Source of the DNA: Deltaproteobacteria bacterium
GTDB taxonomy: Bacteria; Myxococcota_A; UBA9160; UBA6930
Assembly: GCA_028817435.1 (NCBI GenBank)
Contig: JAPPPQ010000059.1
Span: forward strand, 62,001-126,000
Reading direction: 5' to 3'
Length of the DNA: 64,000 nt
Each line of letters begins with the position of its first letter. Position 1 is the stretch's first letter. The notes beneath the pieces were generated by a model. The model saw only the letters and a list, made by a program, of their open reading frames with translations. It had not been told where the DNA came from and searched no databases. A program made the position numbers and the translations under genes. This document shows, one piece after another, positions 57,210 through 64,000 of this stretch.

Positions 57210-59984
57210 TCAGCTGCAGCCGCTGGTGGCCCCGCAGTTCGGGCACTTGTAGCAGGCGCCGTTGCGCACGGTGATGCTGCCGCACTCGGTGCAGGCGGGC
57301 GCGTCGGCCTGGTTCACGAAGGTGCTGTGCTCGCCCTCCGGATCCGCCGCGCCGCCGGCCACCGCGCCCGCGCTGCGCGTCGGCAGCACGCTGATGCTGC
57401 CCATCGCGCCGCCCTCTCCCTCGCCCTCCCCCTCGTTTCCCTCCCCAGGGAAGCGCTGGCCGAGGTAGCGGAAGATGTAGTCCGGGATGGATTTGGCGAT
57501 GCGGATTTCGGGGTTGTTGGTGACGCCCGCAGGCTCGAAGCGCGTGTGGCTGAACTTGTCCACCAGCGCCTTCAGCGGGACGCCGTATTGCAGCGCAATG
57601 GAGGTGAGCACGGCGATGGTGTCCATGAGCCCCGAGATGGTGCTGCCCTCCTTCGCCATCTTGAGGAAGATCTCGCCGGGGGTGCCGTCTTCGTAGAGCC
57701 CGACGATCAGGTAGCCCTCGTGCCCGGCGATGGTGAACTTGTGGGTCACCGAGTTGCGGTCGTCGGGCAGCTTGCGGCGCTGTATGCCGCTGTGCTCCCA
57801 CAGTTGGATGAGCTTGCCGCCGGACTCTTCGCTGGCCCCGGCGTTGAGGGGCTGGGTGCGCTTGCTGCCGTCGCGATACACCGCCAGAGACTTGAGGCCG
57901 AGCTTCCAGCCCTCGATGTAAGCCTCTTCCAGGTCTTCCAGGGTGGCGTCGCCGGGCAGGTTCACGGTCTTGCTGATGGCGCCGGAGAGGAAGGGCTGCA
58001 CCGCGCCCATCATGCGGATGTGGCCCCGCCACGGAATGGCGCGCTCGCCGGCGGCGGGCCGGAAGGCGCAGTCGAAGACCTCGAGGTGCTCTTCGCGCAA
58101 CTGCGGCGCGCCCTCGATGGTCTCCTGTTTGTCAATGTGCGCCACGATTCCGGCGATTTCCTCCGCGCCGTAGCCCAGCTTGCGCAGCGCCATGGGCACC
58201 GTGTTGTTGACGATCTTCAGCACGCCGCCGCCCACCAGCTTCTTGTATTTCACCAGCGCGATGTCGGGCTCCACGCCGGTGGTGTCGCAGTCCATCATGA
58301 AGGCGATGGTGCCGGTGGGCGCGAGCACCGTGACCTGCGCGTTCTTCACGCCGTCCTGCTTGGCTGCGGCGAGGGCCTCGTCCCAGACCGCCCGCTGCGC
58401 ATCCCACAACGGGCGCGGCACGCCGGTGCTGGGCACGGCCAGCGCCGCATCCCGATGCATGCCGAGCACCTCCATGAAGGGCTTGCGGTTTGCGCGCCAG
58501 CGCGGGAAGGGCCCCGTGGCCGCGGCGATCTCGGCGCTCATGCGGTATGCCTCGCCGCACATCAGCGAGGTGATGCTGGCGGCCAGATGGCGCCCCTCGT
58601 CGCTGTCGTAGGGCAGGCCCTGGCTCATCAACAGCGCGCCGAGGTTGGCGTAGCCGAGCCCCAGCGGCCGGTAGCGGTGGCTGTTCTTCTCGATCTGCGG
58701 CGTCGGATAGGCGGCGAAATCCACCAAAATCTCCTGGGCCAGAATGGTCAACGCCACGGCGCGGCGCATGGCCTCGACATCGAAATCGCCGTTCTCGCCG
58801 ACGAAGCGCATCAGGTTCAGGCTCGCCAGGTTGCAGGCCGTGTCGTCCAGGAACATATACTCGGAGCAGGGGTTGCTGGCGTTGATGCGCCCCGAGCGCT
58901 TCACCGGATTCCAGCGGTTGATGGTGCTGTCGTATTGCATGCCGGGATCGCCGCACACATGGGCGGCGCCGGCAATCTCGCGCAGCAGCTTGCGGGCGGG
59001 AAAGCTCTCGACCACCTCTTGGGTGGTGACGGAGCGGGTCTGCCACTGCCCGCCGGAAACCGCGCTCTGCATGAACTCGTCGGTCACCCGCACCGAGTGA
59101 TTGGCGTTCTGGAAGAAGACCGAGTCGTAGGCGCCGCCCGGCACATGGAAGCCGCCGTCGTAACCGGCGTCAATCAGCGACCAGGCCTTTTTCTCCTCGT
59201 TGGCCTTGCACTGCACGAAATCGAAGATATCCGGGTGGTCGGCGTTCAGAATCACCATCTTTGCCGCGCGGCGGGTCTTGCCGCCGGATTTGATCACGCC
59301 GGCGAAAGAATCGTAGCCGCGCATGAAAGAGACCGGCCCCGAGGCGGTGCCGCCGCCGGCCAGCCTCTCCCGGGAAGAGCGCAACACCGAAAGATTGGAA
59401 CCCGTGCCGGAGCCGCCCTTGAAGAGCATGGCCTCGGTCTTGGCCAGCCCCATGATGGATTCCATGGCGTCGTCCACCGAGTTGATGAAGCAGGCGCTGG
59501 CCTGTTGCGGCACGCCGGCCACTCCCAGGTTGAACCACACCGGGCTGTTGAAGGCCATCTTCTGATTCACGAGCAGGTGGCAGAGCTCTGCGCGGAAGTT
59601 TTCGCCATCTCCCGGCGTGCGGAAGTAGCCTCCCTTGACGCCCCACTCGTGGATGCGGTCCGCCACGCGCCCCACCAGTTGCTTCACGCTGTGCTCGCGC
59701 TCCGGGCTGCCGAGGTGGCCGCGGAAATACTTGGAGACCACCACATTGGAGGCCAGCGGCGACCAGTCCCGCGGCACCTCGCAGTCGCGCTGCTCGAAGA
59801 TGACCTCGCCGCGCTCGTTGGTGATGATGGCCGGGCGCAGCTCCCAGGCGATTTCGTCGAAGGGGTGCACGCCCTCGCGGGTGAAGTAGCGGGCGATGCG
59901 CAATCCGCGCGGCCGCTTCCCGCTGCTGCCAATGCCTGTGCGCGCCCCTGCGCTGCGCCGCTCCCCGCCGTTCCGCTCGGACAT
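57210..59984 (-). CDS. nrdJ: Vitamin B12-dependent ribonucleotide reductase (class II)
   Basis: Reduces ribonucleotides to deoxyribonucleotides using adenosylcobalamin, with or without oxygen. 924 residues in one chain. Key sites: Cys165 (QQASACFINSVDD) and its redox partner Cys384 (DDTACNLASLNL), with the radical Cys373 and Glu375 in NPCSE. PTGTIAFMMDCDTTGVEPD is the B12-family substrate segment. The C-terminus carries a zinc-ribbon-like CTECGS...CYKCPNCG tail used for re-reduction. AAGGAG precedes the ATG at 59984. The frame stays open upstream to 60200, but that stretch is low complexity. Confidence 0.96.
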   Translation of the reverse strand: MSERNGGERRSAGARTGIGSSGKRPRGLRIARYFTREGVHPFDEIAWELRPAIITNERGEVIFEQRDCEVPRDWSPLASNVVVSKYFRGHLGSPEREHSVKQLVGRVADRIHEWGVKGGYFRTPGDGENFRAELCHLLVNQKMAFNSPVWFNLGVAGVPQQASACFINSVDDAMESIMGLAKTEAMLFKGGSGTGSNLSVLRSSRERLAGGGTASGPVSFMRGYDSFAGVIKSGGKTRRAAKMVILNADHPDIFDFVQCKANEEKKAWSLIDAGYDGGFHVPGGAYDSVFFQNANHSVRVTDEFMQSAVSGGQWQTRSVTTQEVVESFPARKLLREIAGAAHVCGDPGMQYDSTINRWNPVKRSGRINASNPCSEYMFLDDTACNLASLNLMRFVGENGDFDVEAMRRAVALTILAQEILVDFAAYPTPQIEKNSHRYRPLGLGYANLGALLMSQGLPYDSDEGRHLAASITSLMCGEAYRMSAEIAAATGPFPRWRANRKPFMEVLGMHRDAALAVPSTGVPRPLWDAQRAVWDEALAAAKQDGVKNAQVTVLAPTGTIAFMMDCDTTGVEPDIALVKYKKLVGGGVLKIVNNTVPMALRKLGYGAEEIAGIVAHIDKQETIEGAPQLREEHLEVFDCAFRPAAGERAIPWRGHIRMMGAVQPFLSGAISKTVNLPGDATLEDLEEAYIEGWKLGLKSLAVYRDGSKRTQPLNAGASEESGGKLIQLWEHSGIQRRKLPDDRNSVTHKFTIAGHEGYLIVGLYEDGTPGEIFLKMAKEGSTISGLMDTIAVLTSIALQYGVPLKALVDKFSHTRFEPAGVTNNPEIRIAKSIPDYIFRYLGQRFPGEGNEGEGEGEGGAMGSISVLPTRSAGAVAGGAADPEGEHSTFVNQADAPACTECGSITVRNGACYKCPNCGATSGCS

Positions 59985-60003
59985 CGCCTGTCTCCTTTTT
60001 GCC

Positions 60004-60061
60004 GTTGGGCCAATCCGGCCAACCCGGCTAATTCGGCCAACCAACTGGGCCAACCCGGCCC
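60004..60061. repeat. Imperfect tandem repeats in the nrdJ leader
   Basis: Five imperfect copies of a CGGCCAAYC/GGGCCAACC unit with a period of about 10-11 bp. They lie directly upstream of the nrdJ ribosome site. The remainder of the 396-nt gap (59985-60380) shows GC-rich sequence with no gene; no cobalamin-riboswitch core was recognised. Confidence 0.6.
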
Positions 60062-60275
60062 GCCACCCCGCAGCGGGCCGGCTCGGGGCGGCCGCAGGGC
60101 CAAAGCCCCGCGACCGCCCCCCGGAGACGAGAGAAGCCCCGGGTTGCCCCGAAGCCCCGGGCCCGAGCAGGTCCTCCATCCCGCCGCGCGCCCATCCCAC
60201 CGGCGACCGCCTGAATTTGCCAATTCCCCCCAGGCCGCCGGAGGGCCATCACCCCCGTGTGACCCAGTGTGGCAC

Positions 60276-60298
60276 AGGGCACAGGGGCGGGTCAACAT
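60276..60298 (-). promoter_or_regulatory. Candidate promoter of nrdJ
   Basis: On the minus strand TTGACC is followed after 18 nt by CACACT, close to the TACACT boxes seen elsewhere. It would give a leader of roughly 280 nt containing the tandem repeats. Confidence 0.35.
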
Positions 60299-60312
60299 TT
60301 TTTCACATTTCC

Positions 60313-60326
60313 CCACAATATATGGG
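60313..60326. promoter_or_regulatory. NrdR-box-like palindrome upstream of nrdJ
   Basis: CCACAATATATGGG resembles the NrdR operator (ACACwATATATwGTGT type), the repressor site found before many ribonucleotide reductase genes, and is a rare AT-rich spot here. Only one clear copy is visible, whereas NrdR usually binds a pair. Confidence 0.45.
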
Positions 60327-60380
60327 CGGTGGAGAGCGGGGGGCCGCTACCCATCGCAGTAGAACGCCTTTTTGCGCCGC

Positions 60381-61106
60381 TCAGCCGCGGTTGCGCAGCT
60401 CGATTTGGCCGGGGCCGCCTTCCTCGGGAATGTGCTTCACGGCCAGGGCGACGCGGTTTTCGCCGTCGAGGGCCTCCCAGTAGCGGTCGAGCAGGCGCTC
60501 CGGCGTCCCGTCGCAGGGGAGCCACAGCGGATCGCCCCGAAAGGGGGGCAGGGGGTCGCCATCGCCCCGGTAGGTGGTGAGGCCGAGGCCCAGGCCGGGG
60601 GGCGGCGGGGCGGGCCGCCAGGTGATGCGGTCGGTGCGCCGGGGATCGGCGGGGTTGGCCCGCAGGATGGAGAGGGCGAGGGCCGGAGCCGCCTCCAGCG
60701 CGAGCAGGGCGCTGATGCGCGGGGTGTAGTTCGGGGCGTCGGGCTCGCGCTCGAGGCCGGCCAGCGCTGCCTCGAAGCTGCCCCCCGCCGCCAGCGCCTC
60801 CGCCACGCCGCGCACCTGGTCGCCGTTGCCGACGATGTAGCGGCCCGGCAGCTCCAGCATCGCCTCGTAGAGGGTGAGGGCCGCATCGCCCACCCCCGCC
60901 TCTGCCCGGCGGGGCCGGGTGCGCAGCGCCGCGCCCTGTGCCTGCAGCACGCGGTTGCGGCTGCCCGGGCTGCGCCCCATGAGCCAGTAGAGCTGAATCC
61001 AGCCCCCCGCCGGGGCGCGCCCCACCACCAGGCCGCGGCCCGGATAGGCGCACTGCGCCAGGCGCTCTGCGAAGTTCTGCGCCGCCTCGGCGGCGAGCCC
61101 GCTCAT
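60381..61106 (-). CDS. IMP cyclohydrolase, PurO-type (PF07826-like)
   Basis: Probable ring-closing enzyme turning FAICAR into IMP, the last step of purine synthesis, or a relative. 241 residues. The segments CAYPGRGLVVGRAPAGG and QLYWLMGRSPGSRNRVLQ match the IMP_cyclohyd family first described in archaea (PurO), and differ from the usual bacterial PurH. YTPRISALLALE and DPRRTDRITW are further family-like blocks. The ATG overlaps the stop of the F420-dependent reductase gene by 4 nt (ATGA), so they are co-translated. Whether a purH also exists in the genome is unknown. Confidence 0.8.
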   Translation of the reverse strand: MSGLAAEAAQNFAERLAQCAYPGRGLVVGRAPAGGWIQLYWLMGRSPGSRNRVLQAQGAALRTRPRRAEAGVGDAALTLYEAMLELPGRYIVGNGDQVRGVAEALAAGGSFEAALAGLEREPDAPNYTPRISALLALEAAPALALSILRANPADPRRTDRITWRPAPPPPGLGLGLTTYRGDGDPLPPFRGDPLWLPCDGTPERLLDRYWEALDGENRVALAVKHIPEEGGPGQIELRNRG

Positions 61107-61801
61107 TCGGGCAGGCCGGTGATGCGGAAGCCCAGGCCCTCGGGCACGCGGTAGCGGATATTCAGGCCGATCAGCAGGGCCGTCCAAGACTCGATGTAGC
61201 GGGCGTTGGCGAGGGGGCCGCCGTCCACCGCGCGCAGCCCCGGCACCAAACCGCAGAGCGCCATGACCCGGGCCCGGGGCGCCTTGGGGCCGGAGACCAC
61301 CACATCGCACTCCACCGGCTCGGGGAGCGCCTGCAGTCGGTGGGCGGAGACATTCTGAAAGGCCGACACCACGGCGACGCCCTCGGGCGCGCGGCTCGCC
61401 ACCAGCTCGGCGCAAGAGCCCTGCCAAACGCCCAGGCTGCGCACCGCGCCATCGCCAATAGCCGTGGCCAGGGGCACGCCCATGGACACCAGAATTTGCC
61501 CCGGCGAGAGCGCCGCGGCGATTTCCTTCAGCGTGGCGGCGGTGTGCTCGAAGGGCAGCGAGAGAATGACGATCTCGGCCCCCCGCGCGGCGGCCGCATT
61601 CTCTCCCCCGCTGACCTGTGCGCCTGCGACCCGGGCGCGCACCGCCTCGGCGGCCTGCTGCCCGCGCTCGCTGCGTCGCGAGCCGATGGCCACGGGCCGC
61701 CCCGCTGCGGCGAAGCGCAGCGCCAGGCCCAGCCCCTGGTCGCCCGTCCCGCCGAGAATGGCGATGGGCCCGGCGGGCGGATTCGGGCTCGTCTCCCCCA
61801 T
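61103..61801 (-). CDS. F420-dependent NADP reductase (NpdG-like)
   Basis: Transfers hydride between NADPH and coenzyme F420. 232 residues: Rossmann start IAILGGTGDQGLGLALRFA with the NADP-binding IGSRRSERG, then ILSLPFEHTAATLKEIA and VVSAFQNVSAHRL typical of the NpdG/Fno group. F420 is chiefly known from archaea and actinobacteria, with scattered proteobacteria. No F420-biosynthesis gene (fbiA, fbiB, cofC, cofG/H) is in this window. An NADP oxidoreductase of the same superfamily without F420 use cannot be excluded. Confidence 0.75.
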   Translation of the reverse strand: MGETSPNPPAGPIAILGGTGDQGLGLALRFAAAGRPVAIGSRRSERGQQAAEAVRARVAGAQVSGGENAAAARGAEIVILSLPFEHTAATLKEIAAALSPGQILVSMGVPLATAIGDGAVRSLGVWQGSCAELVASRAPEGVAVVSAFQNVSAHRLQALPEPVECDVVVSGPKAPRARVMALCGLVPGLRAVDGGPLANARYIESWTALLIGLNIRYRVPEGLGFRITGLPE

Positions 61802-61829
61802 TCATCTCCCCCACGGCGCGGGCGCAGGC

Positions 61830-61843
61830 TAGCATTCGCCGCC
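61830..61843 (+). promoter_or_regulatory. -10 box (TAGCAT) of the DUF971 gene, leaderless type
   Basis: TAGCAT (61830-61835) followed by 8 nt (TCGCCGCC) and the GTG at 61844. Confidence 0.4.
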
Positions 61844-62161
61844 GTGTCCGCCGCAGCGCCCGCCACCACGCCCACCGCCATCGGGCAAAAGGATGCGCGC
61901 ACGCTGGCCATTACCTGGGCCGACGGCGCCACCAGCGCCCTGGATGTCCGCCGCCTGCGCCTGGCCTGCGCCTGCGCCCAGTGCGTGGACGAGTGGAGCG
62001 GCGCGGGCCGCCTGGATCCGCAGAGCGTGCCCGCCGATATCCGCCCGCTGCGCATTGAGAGCGTGGGCCGCTACGCCCTGCAGATTGAGTGGAGCGACGG
62101 CCACAGCTCCGGCATCTACCCCTTCCGCCGCCTGCGCGCCCTGGCCGACGGCGCGGAGTAG
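61844..62161 (+). CDS. DUF971 domain protein (gamma-butyrobetaine hydroxylase-like N-domain)
   Basis: A 105-residue protein, GTG start. It shows the DUF971 pattern LAITWADGATSALDVRRLRL, a short CACAQC cluster with CVDEWSG, then IRPLRIESVGRYALQIEWSDGHSSGIYPFRRL. Free-standing DUF971 proteins occur in many proteobacteria, often near Fe-S or ApaG genes; the function is unproven. The stop is 1 nt from the convergent deacetylase stop. Confidence 0.85.
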   Translation: MSAAAPATTPTAIGQKDARTLAITWADGATSALDVRRLRLACACAQCVDEWSGAGRLDPQSVPADIRPLRIESVGRYALQIEWSDGHSSGIYPFRRLRALADGAE

Positions 62162-63055
62162 CTAGCGGCCCGCGCGCAGCAGCTCGCGCAGCGGGCGCAT
62201 GCCCACAGTTTCGACGCCGGCCTCTTGCAGGGCGCGGCGGCCCTCTGCGCCGCCGTAGAAGCGGCGCTCGAAATCGCGCTGGTGGGCGCTGCCGGGGACG
62301 GCGGCCGAAAGCTCCGGGCCGCCCTCTGCGGCGTGGCAGATCAGGTAGGAGACGCCGGGCGGCAGCCCCGCAATGCGGGCGCGATTGTGCTCCGCCCCCG
62401 CGCCTTCGGCGAAGCCCAGAGAGTTGGCGTCGAAGCCGTCGAGAATCGGAAAGCCGTCGGCCTCCAGTCCGTCGAGGATCTCGCGCACCATCCCGGCGGA
62501 TTCCCCCAGCCCCGCCGCCTCCAGCGCCGCCAGGTCCGGGCGGGGCGCAAAGACCGGCACCCGGAACTCCCGCCCCAGATCGGCGTAAATGGGCAGGAGC
62601 TGCGGCAGAAAGGCCGATCCCATGTGCGAATCGAGGTGGGTCACATCCACGCCGGCCTGCAGCGCGCGCTGCACCTGGGCGCGCAGCTCCAGGGCCACCT
62701 CTGCGGGCTTCGCGCGCGCCGCCAGCTCGGCGACGGTCTTCGGCAGCCAGCCCCGCTCGTCCACCAGCGAGGGCACCTGCGAGCGGTCCAGCACCGGCCC
62801 CCAGCCGTAGTCGTCCCACTCGCAGTTCAGCGTGAGATGCACCCCCAAATCCACGCCGGGCCGTTCCCGCGCCATGCCCGCCGCCTGCCGGAACCAGGGG
62901 CAGGGCGTCATGAGGCTGCCGCAGGTGGCGGGGCCGCTGTCCAGCGCCGCAAAGGCCCCCCGGTTGGCGGCGTGGCACAGGCCGATGTCGTCCACATGGA
63001 CGATGGCGGCCCGCCCGCCGGGGGCGAGGCCCAGGCGCTGGGCGAGTTGCGTCAT
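62162..63055 (-). CDS. YdjC/ChbG/HpnK-family carbohydrate deacetylase
   Basis: A 297-residue metal-dependent deacetylase. VHVDDIGLCHAANRGAF has the DD pair for the metal, HLTLNCEW and THLDSHMGSAF carry the His ligands. Family members remove acetyl groups from diacetylchitobiose (ChbG) or from N-acetylglucosaminyl hopanoid or other glycolipids (HpnK); which applies is not evident. GGGAGG precedes the ATG. Divergent from the phosphatase gene with a 156-nt gap. Confidence 0.83.
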   Translation of the reverse strand: MTQLAQRLGLAPGGRAAIVHVDDIGLCHAANRGAFAALDSGPATCGSLMTPCPWFRQAAGMARERPGVDLGVHLTLNCEWDDYGWGPVLDRSQVPSLVDERGWLPKTVAELAARAKPAEVALELRAQVQRALQAGVDVTHLDSHMGSAFLPQLLPIYADLGREFRVPVFAPRPDLAALEAAGLGESAGMVREILDGLEADGFPILDGFDANSLGFAEGAGAEHNRARIAGLPPGVSYLICHAAEGGPELSAAVPGSAHQRDFERRFYGGAEGRRALQEAGVETVGMRPLRELLRAGR

Positions 63056-63198
63056 GGGGCCTCCCGTGATTTGCGCGGCGGTTGCGGCCGGGCTGCGTCG
63101 GCCGGGCTGCGTTGGCAGGAATGGGCGGGGATGAAAGCAGCGCCCGGCGCGGGAGGCAACGACGGCCGCAGCCCGCGCTCCGCGCGGCGGCGGCGTGA

Positions 63199-63211
63199 TA
63201 GTCTGCGGCAT
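63199..63211 (+). promoter_or_regulatory. -10 box (TAGTCT) of the phosphatase gene, leaderless type
   Basis: TAGTCT (63199-63204) followed by GCGGCAT and the ATG at 63212, the same 7-nt spacing as xthA and the TetR gene. Confidence 0.5.
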
Positions 63212-63976
63212 ATGTCGCTCGATCTCCCGGCGGCGGCGCGGCTGGCGGAGGAGGCGGCAGATGCCGCCCGCCGCGAAATTTTGCCGCGCTTCCGGCGGGT
63301 TGCGGCGCAGCAGAAGCCGGACGGCTCGCCGGTGACCGAGGCCGACCACGCCGCCGAGCGCGCCATGCGCCGCGTCCTGCGCGAAAGCGGCCTGCCGATT
63401 CTCGGCGAAGAGTTCGGCGGCGAAGGCGAACAGGCGGGGGAGCGGGGCTGGATTGTGGATCCGCTGGACGGGACGCTGGCTTTCTCCCGGGGCGTCCCCC
63501 TCTTCGCCACGCTGATTGCGCTGGCCTGGGACGGCGCGCCCCGCCTCGGCCTGATTGATCTGCCCACCCTGGACGAGCGCGTCCTCGGCTGGCGGGGCGG
63601 CGGGGTGCGCTGCAACGGCCGCCCGTTGCGGGCCTCCCGGCGCGGCGGACTTGCGGAAGCCCTGGTGGCCTGCGGCGACGCGCGCTGCTTCGACGCCTTC
63701 GGCGCGCGCGCCGTCTATGACCGGCTGGCGGCGGAGGCCCCGCAACTGCGCGGCTACACGGACGGCTTCGGCCACGCCCTGGCCCTCTCGGGCGCTGTGG
63801 ATGTGATGGTGGATGTGCAGCTCCAGCCTTGGGACGCCGCCGCCACACAGGCGCTGGCGCCCGAGGCGGGTGCGCAGTGCATCACCCTGGACCGCAGGGC
63901 GGCGGGGCGCGGCCTGGGCCTGATCGTCGGCAGCCCCGCCCTGGTCGAGCGCATTGCCGGCTGGTTCGAAGCCTGA
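63212..63976 (+). CDS. Inositol-monophosphatase-family phosphatase (HisN-like)
   Basis: A 254-residue Mg-dependent phosphatase. Metal ligands: Glu in GEEFGGEGEQ, the DPLDGTLAF motif (Asp, Asp) and a distal Asp in PWDAAATQALAPEAG. The wording SPVTEADHAAERAMRRVL and GIDLPTLDE-like LGLIDLPTLDE fits histidinol-phosphate phosphatase (HisN) better than CysQ or SuhB, but the substrate is not fixed by sequence. The ATG at 63212 follows the TAGTCT box. The gene ends 24 nt before the window edge. Confidence 0.82.
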   Translation: MSLDLPAAARLAEEAADAARREILPRFRRVAAQQKPDGSPVTEADHAAERAMRRVLRESGLPILGEEFGGEGEQAGERGWIVDPLDGTLAFSRGVPLFATLIALAWDGAPRLGLIDLPTLDERVLGWRGGGVRCNGRPLRASRRGGLAEALVACGDARCFDAFGARAVYDRLAAEAPQLRGYTDGFGHALALSGAVDVMVDVQLQPWDAAATQALAPEAGAQCITLDRRAAGRGLGLIVGSPALVERIAGWFEA

Positions 63977-64000
63977 GCCCCGCCTTGGCCGATGGCGCCG

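Noticed and set aside
59985..60380. Cobalamin riboswitch before nrdJ
   Set aside because: Expected because the enzyme uses B12, but the conserved core and a convincing B12 box were not found; B12 riboswitches usually control B12-independent alternatives.

Overview
This window reads as a chromosomal segment of a GC-rich, Gram-negative bacterium, most likely a proteobacterium and plausibly a gammaproteobacterium. The case rests on LolA, lipobox-bearing lipoproteins, two subtilase autotransporters with beta-barrel ends, an outer-membrane porin beside the pst operon, Lgt, an ECF sigma/anti-sigma pair, ETF-ubiquinone oxidoreductase and bacterial GltBD. Genus-level placement is not possible from the sequence alone. 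No integrase, transposase, CRISPR array or rRNA was seen.

Layout. 1-3100: 3' part of a nitronate monooxygenase, tRNA-His(GTG) and tRNA-Arg(TCT) divergently placed, an MFS transporter and msrA (convergent and overlapping). 3169-8510: two tandem paralogous lipidated subtilisin-like autotransporters. 8552-13481: xthA, an HD hydrolase, a DUF1330-like protein, a spinster-like MFS transporter, a PDZ protein and a secreted unknown. 13498-19495: gltD and gltB. 19694-26677: a carboxymuconolactone-decarboxylase-like protein, a lone large type IIG-like DNA methyltransferase, gdpD-glpK, and manC. 26674-28994: ugd and gmd. 29010-35533: a complete Pup-proteasome system in the order mpa, dop, pup, prcB, prcA, pafA, running directly into gmd-ugd-manC. 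35703-40464: lolA, ftsK, plsC and a membrane protein. 40606-45000: ssb, an SDR, radC, an ECF sigma factor with its anti-sigma factor, and moaC. 45082-47437: an atypical cassette with a structured leader, two related exported proteins sharing a C-terminal module, and a small lipoprotein. 47445-50571: lgt, a TetR regulator and ETF-QO. 50596-56962: phoU-pstBACS plus a porin. 57210-63976: nrdJ, a PurO-type IMP cyclohydrolase with an F420-dependent NADP reductase, a DUF971 protein, a YdjC/ChbG deacetylase and an inositol-monophosphatase-family enzyme.

The main biological point is the full pupylation and proteasome pathway in a Gram-negative gene neighbourhood. Its Pup already ends in Gly-Gly-Glu, so Dop is not needed for deamidation and is presumably kept for depupylation. 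pafA and dop share a 71-nt stretch that is identical base for base, which points to recent gene conversion between these otherwise diverged paralogues. The F420-dependent reductase and PurO-like enzyme near the right edge are further gene types better known from actinobacteria and archaea.

A second theme is transcription. At least seven genes carry a -10-like hexamer (TATAAT, TAAGCT, TAGTCT, TAGCCT and similar) only 6-9 nt before the start codon, often followed by GCGGC. This suggests frequent leaderless mRNAs and was used to choose several starts. All functional statements are inferences from sequence motifs and family knowledge; nothing was searched against a database.
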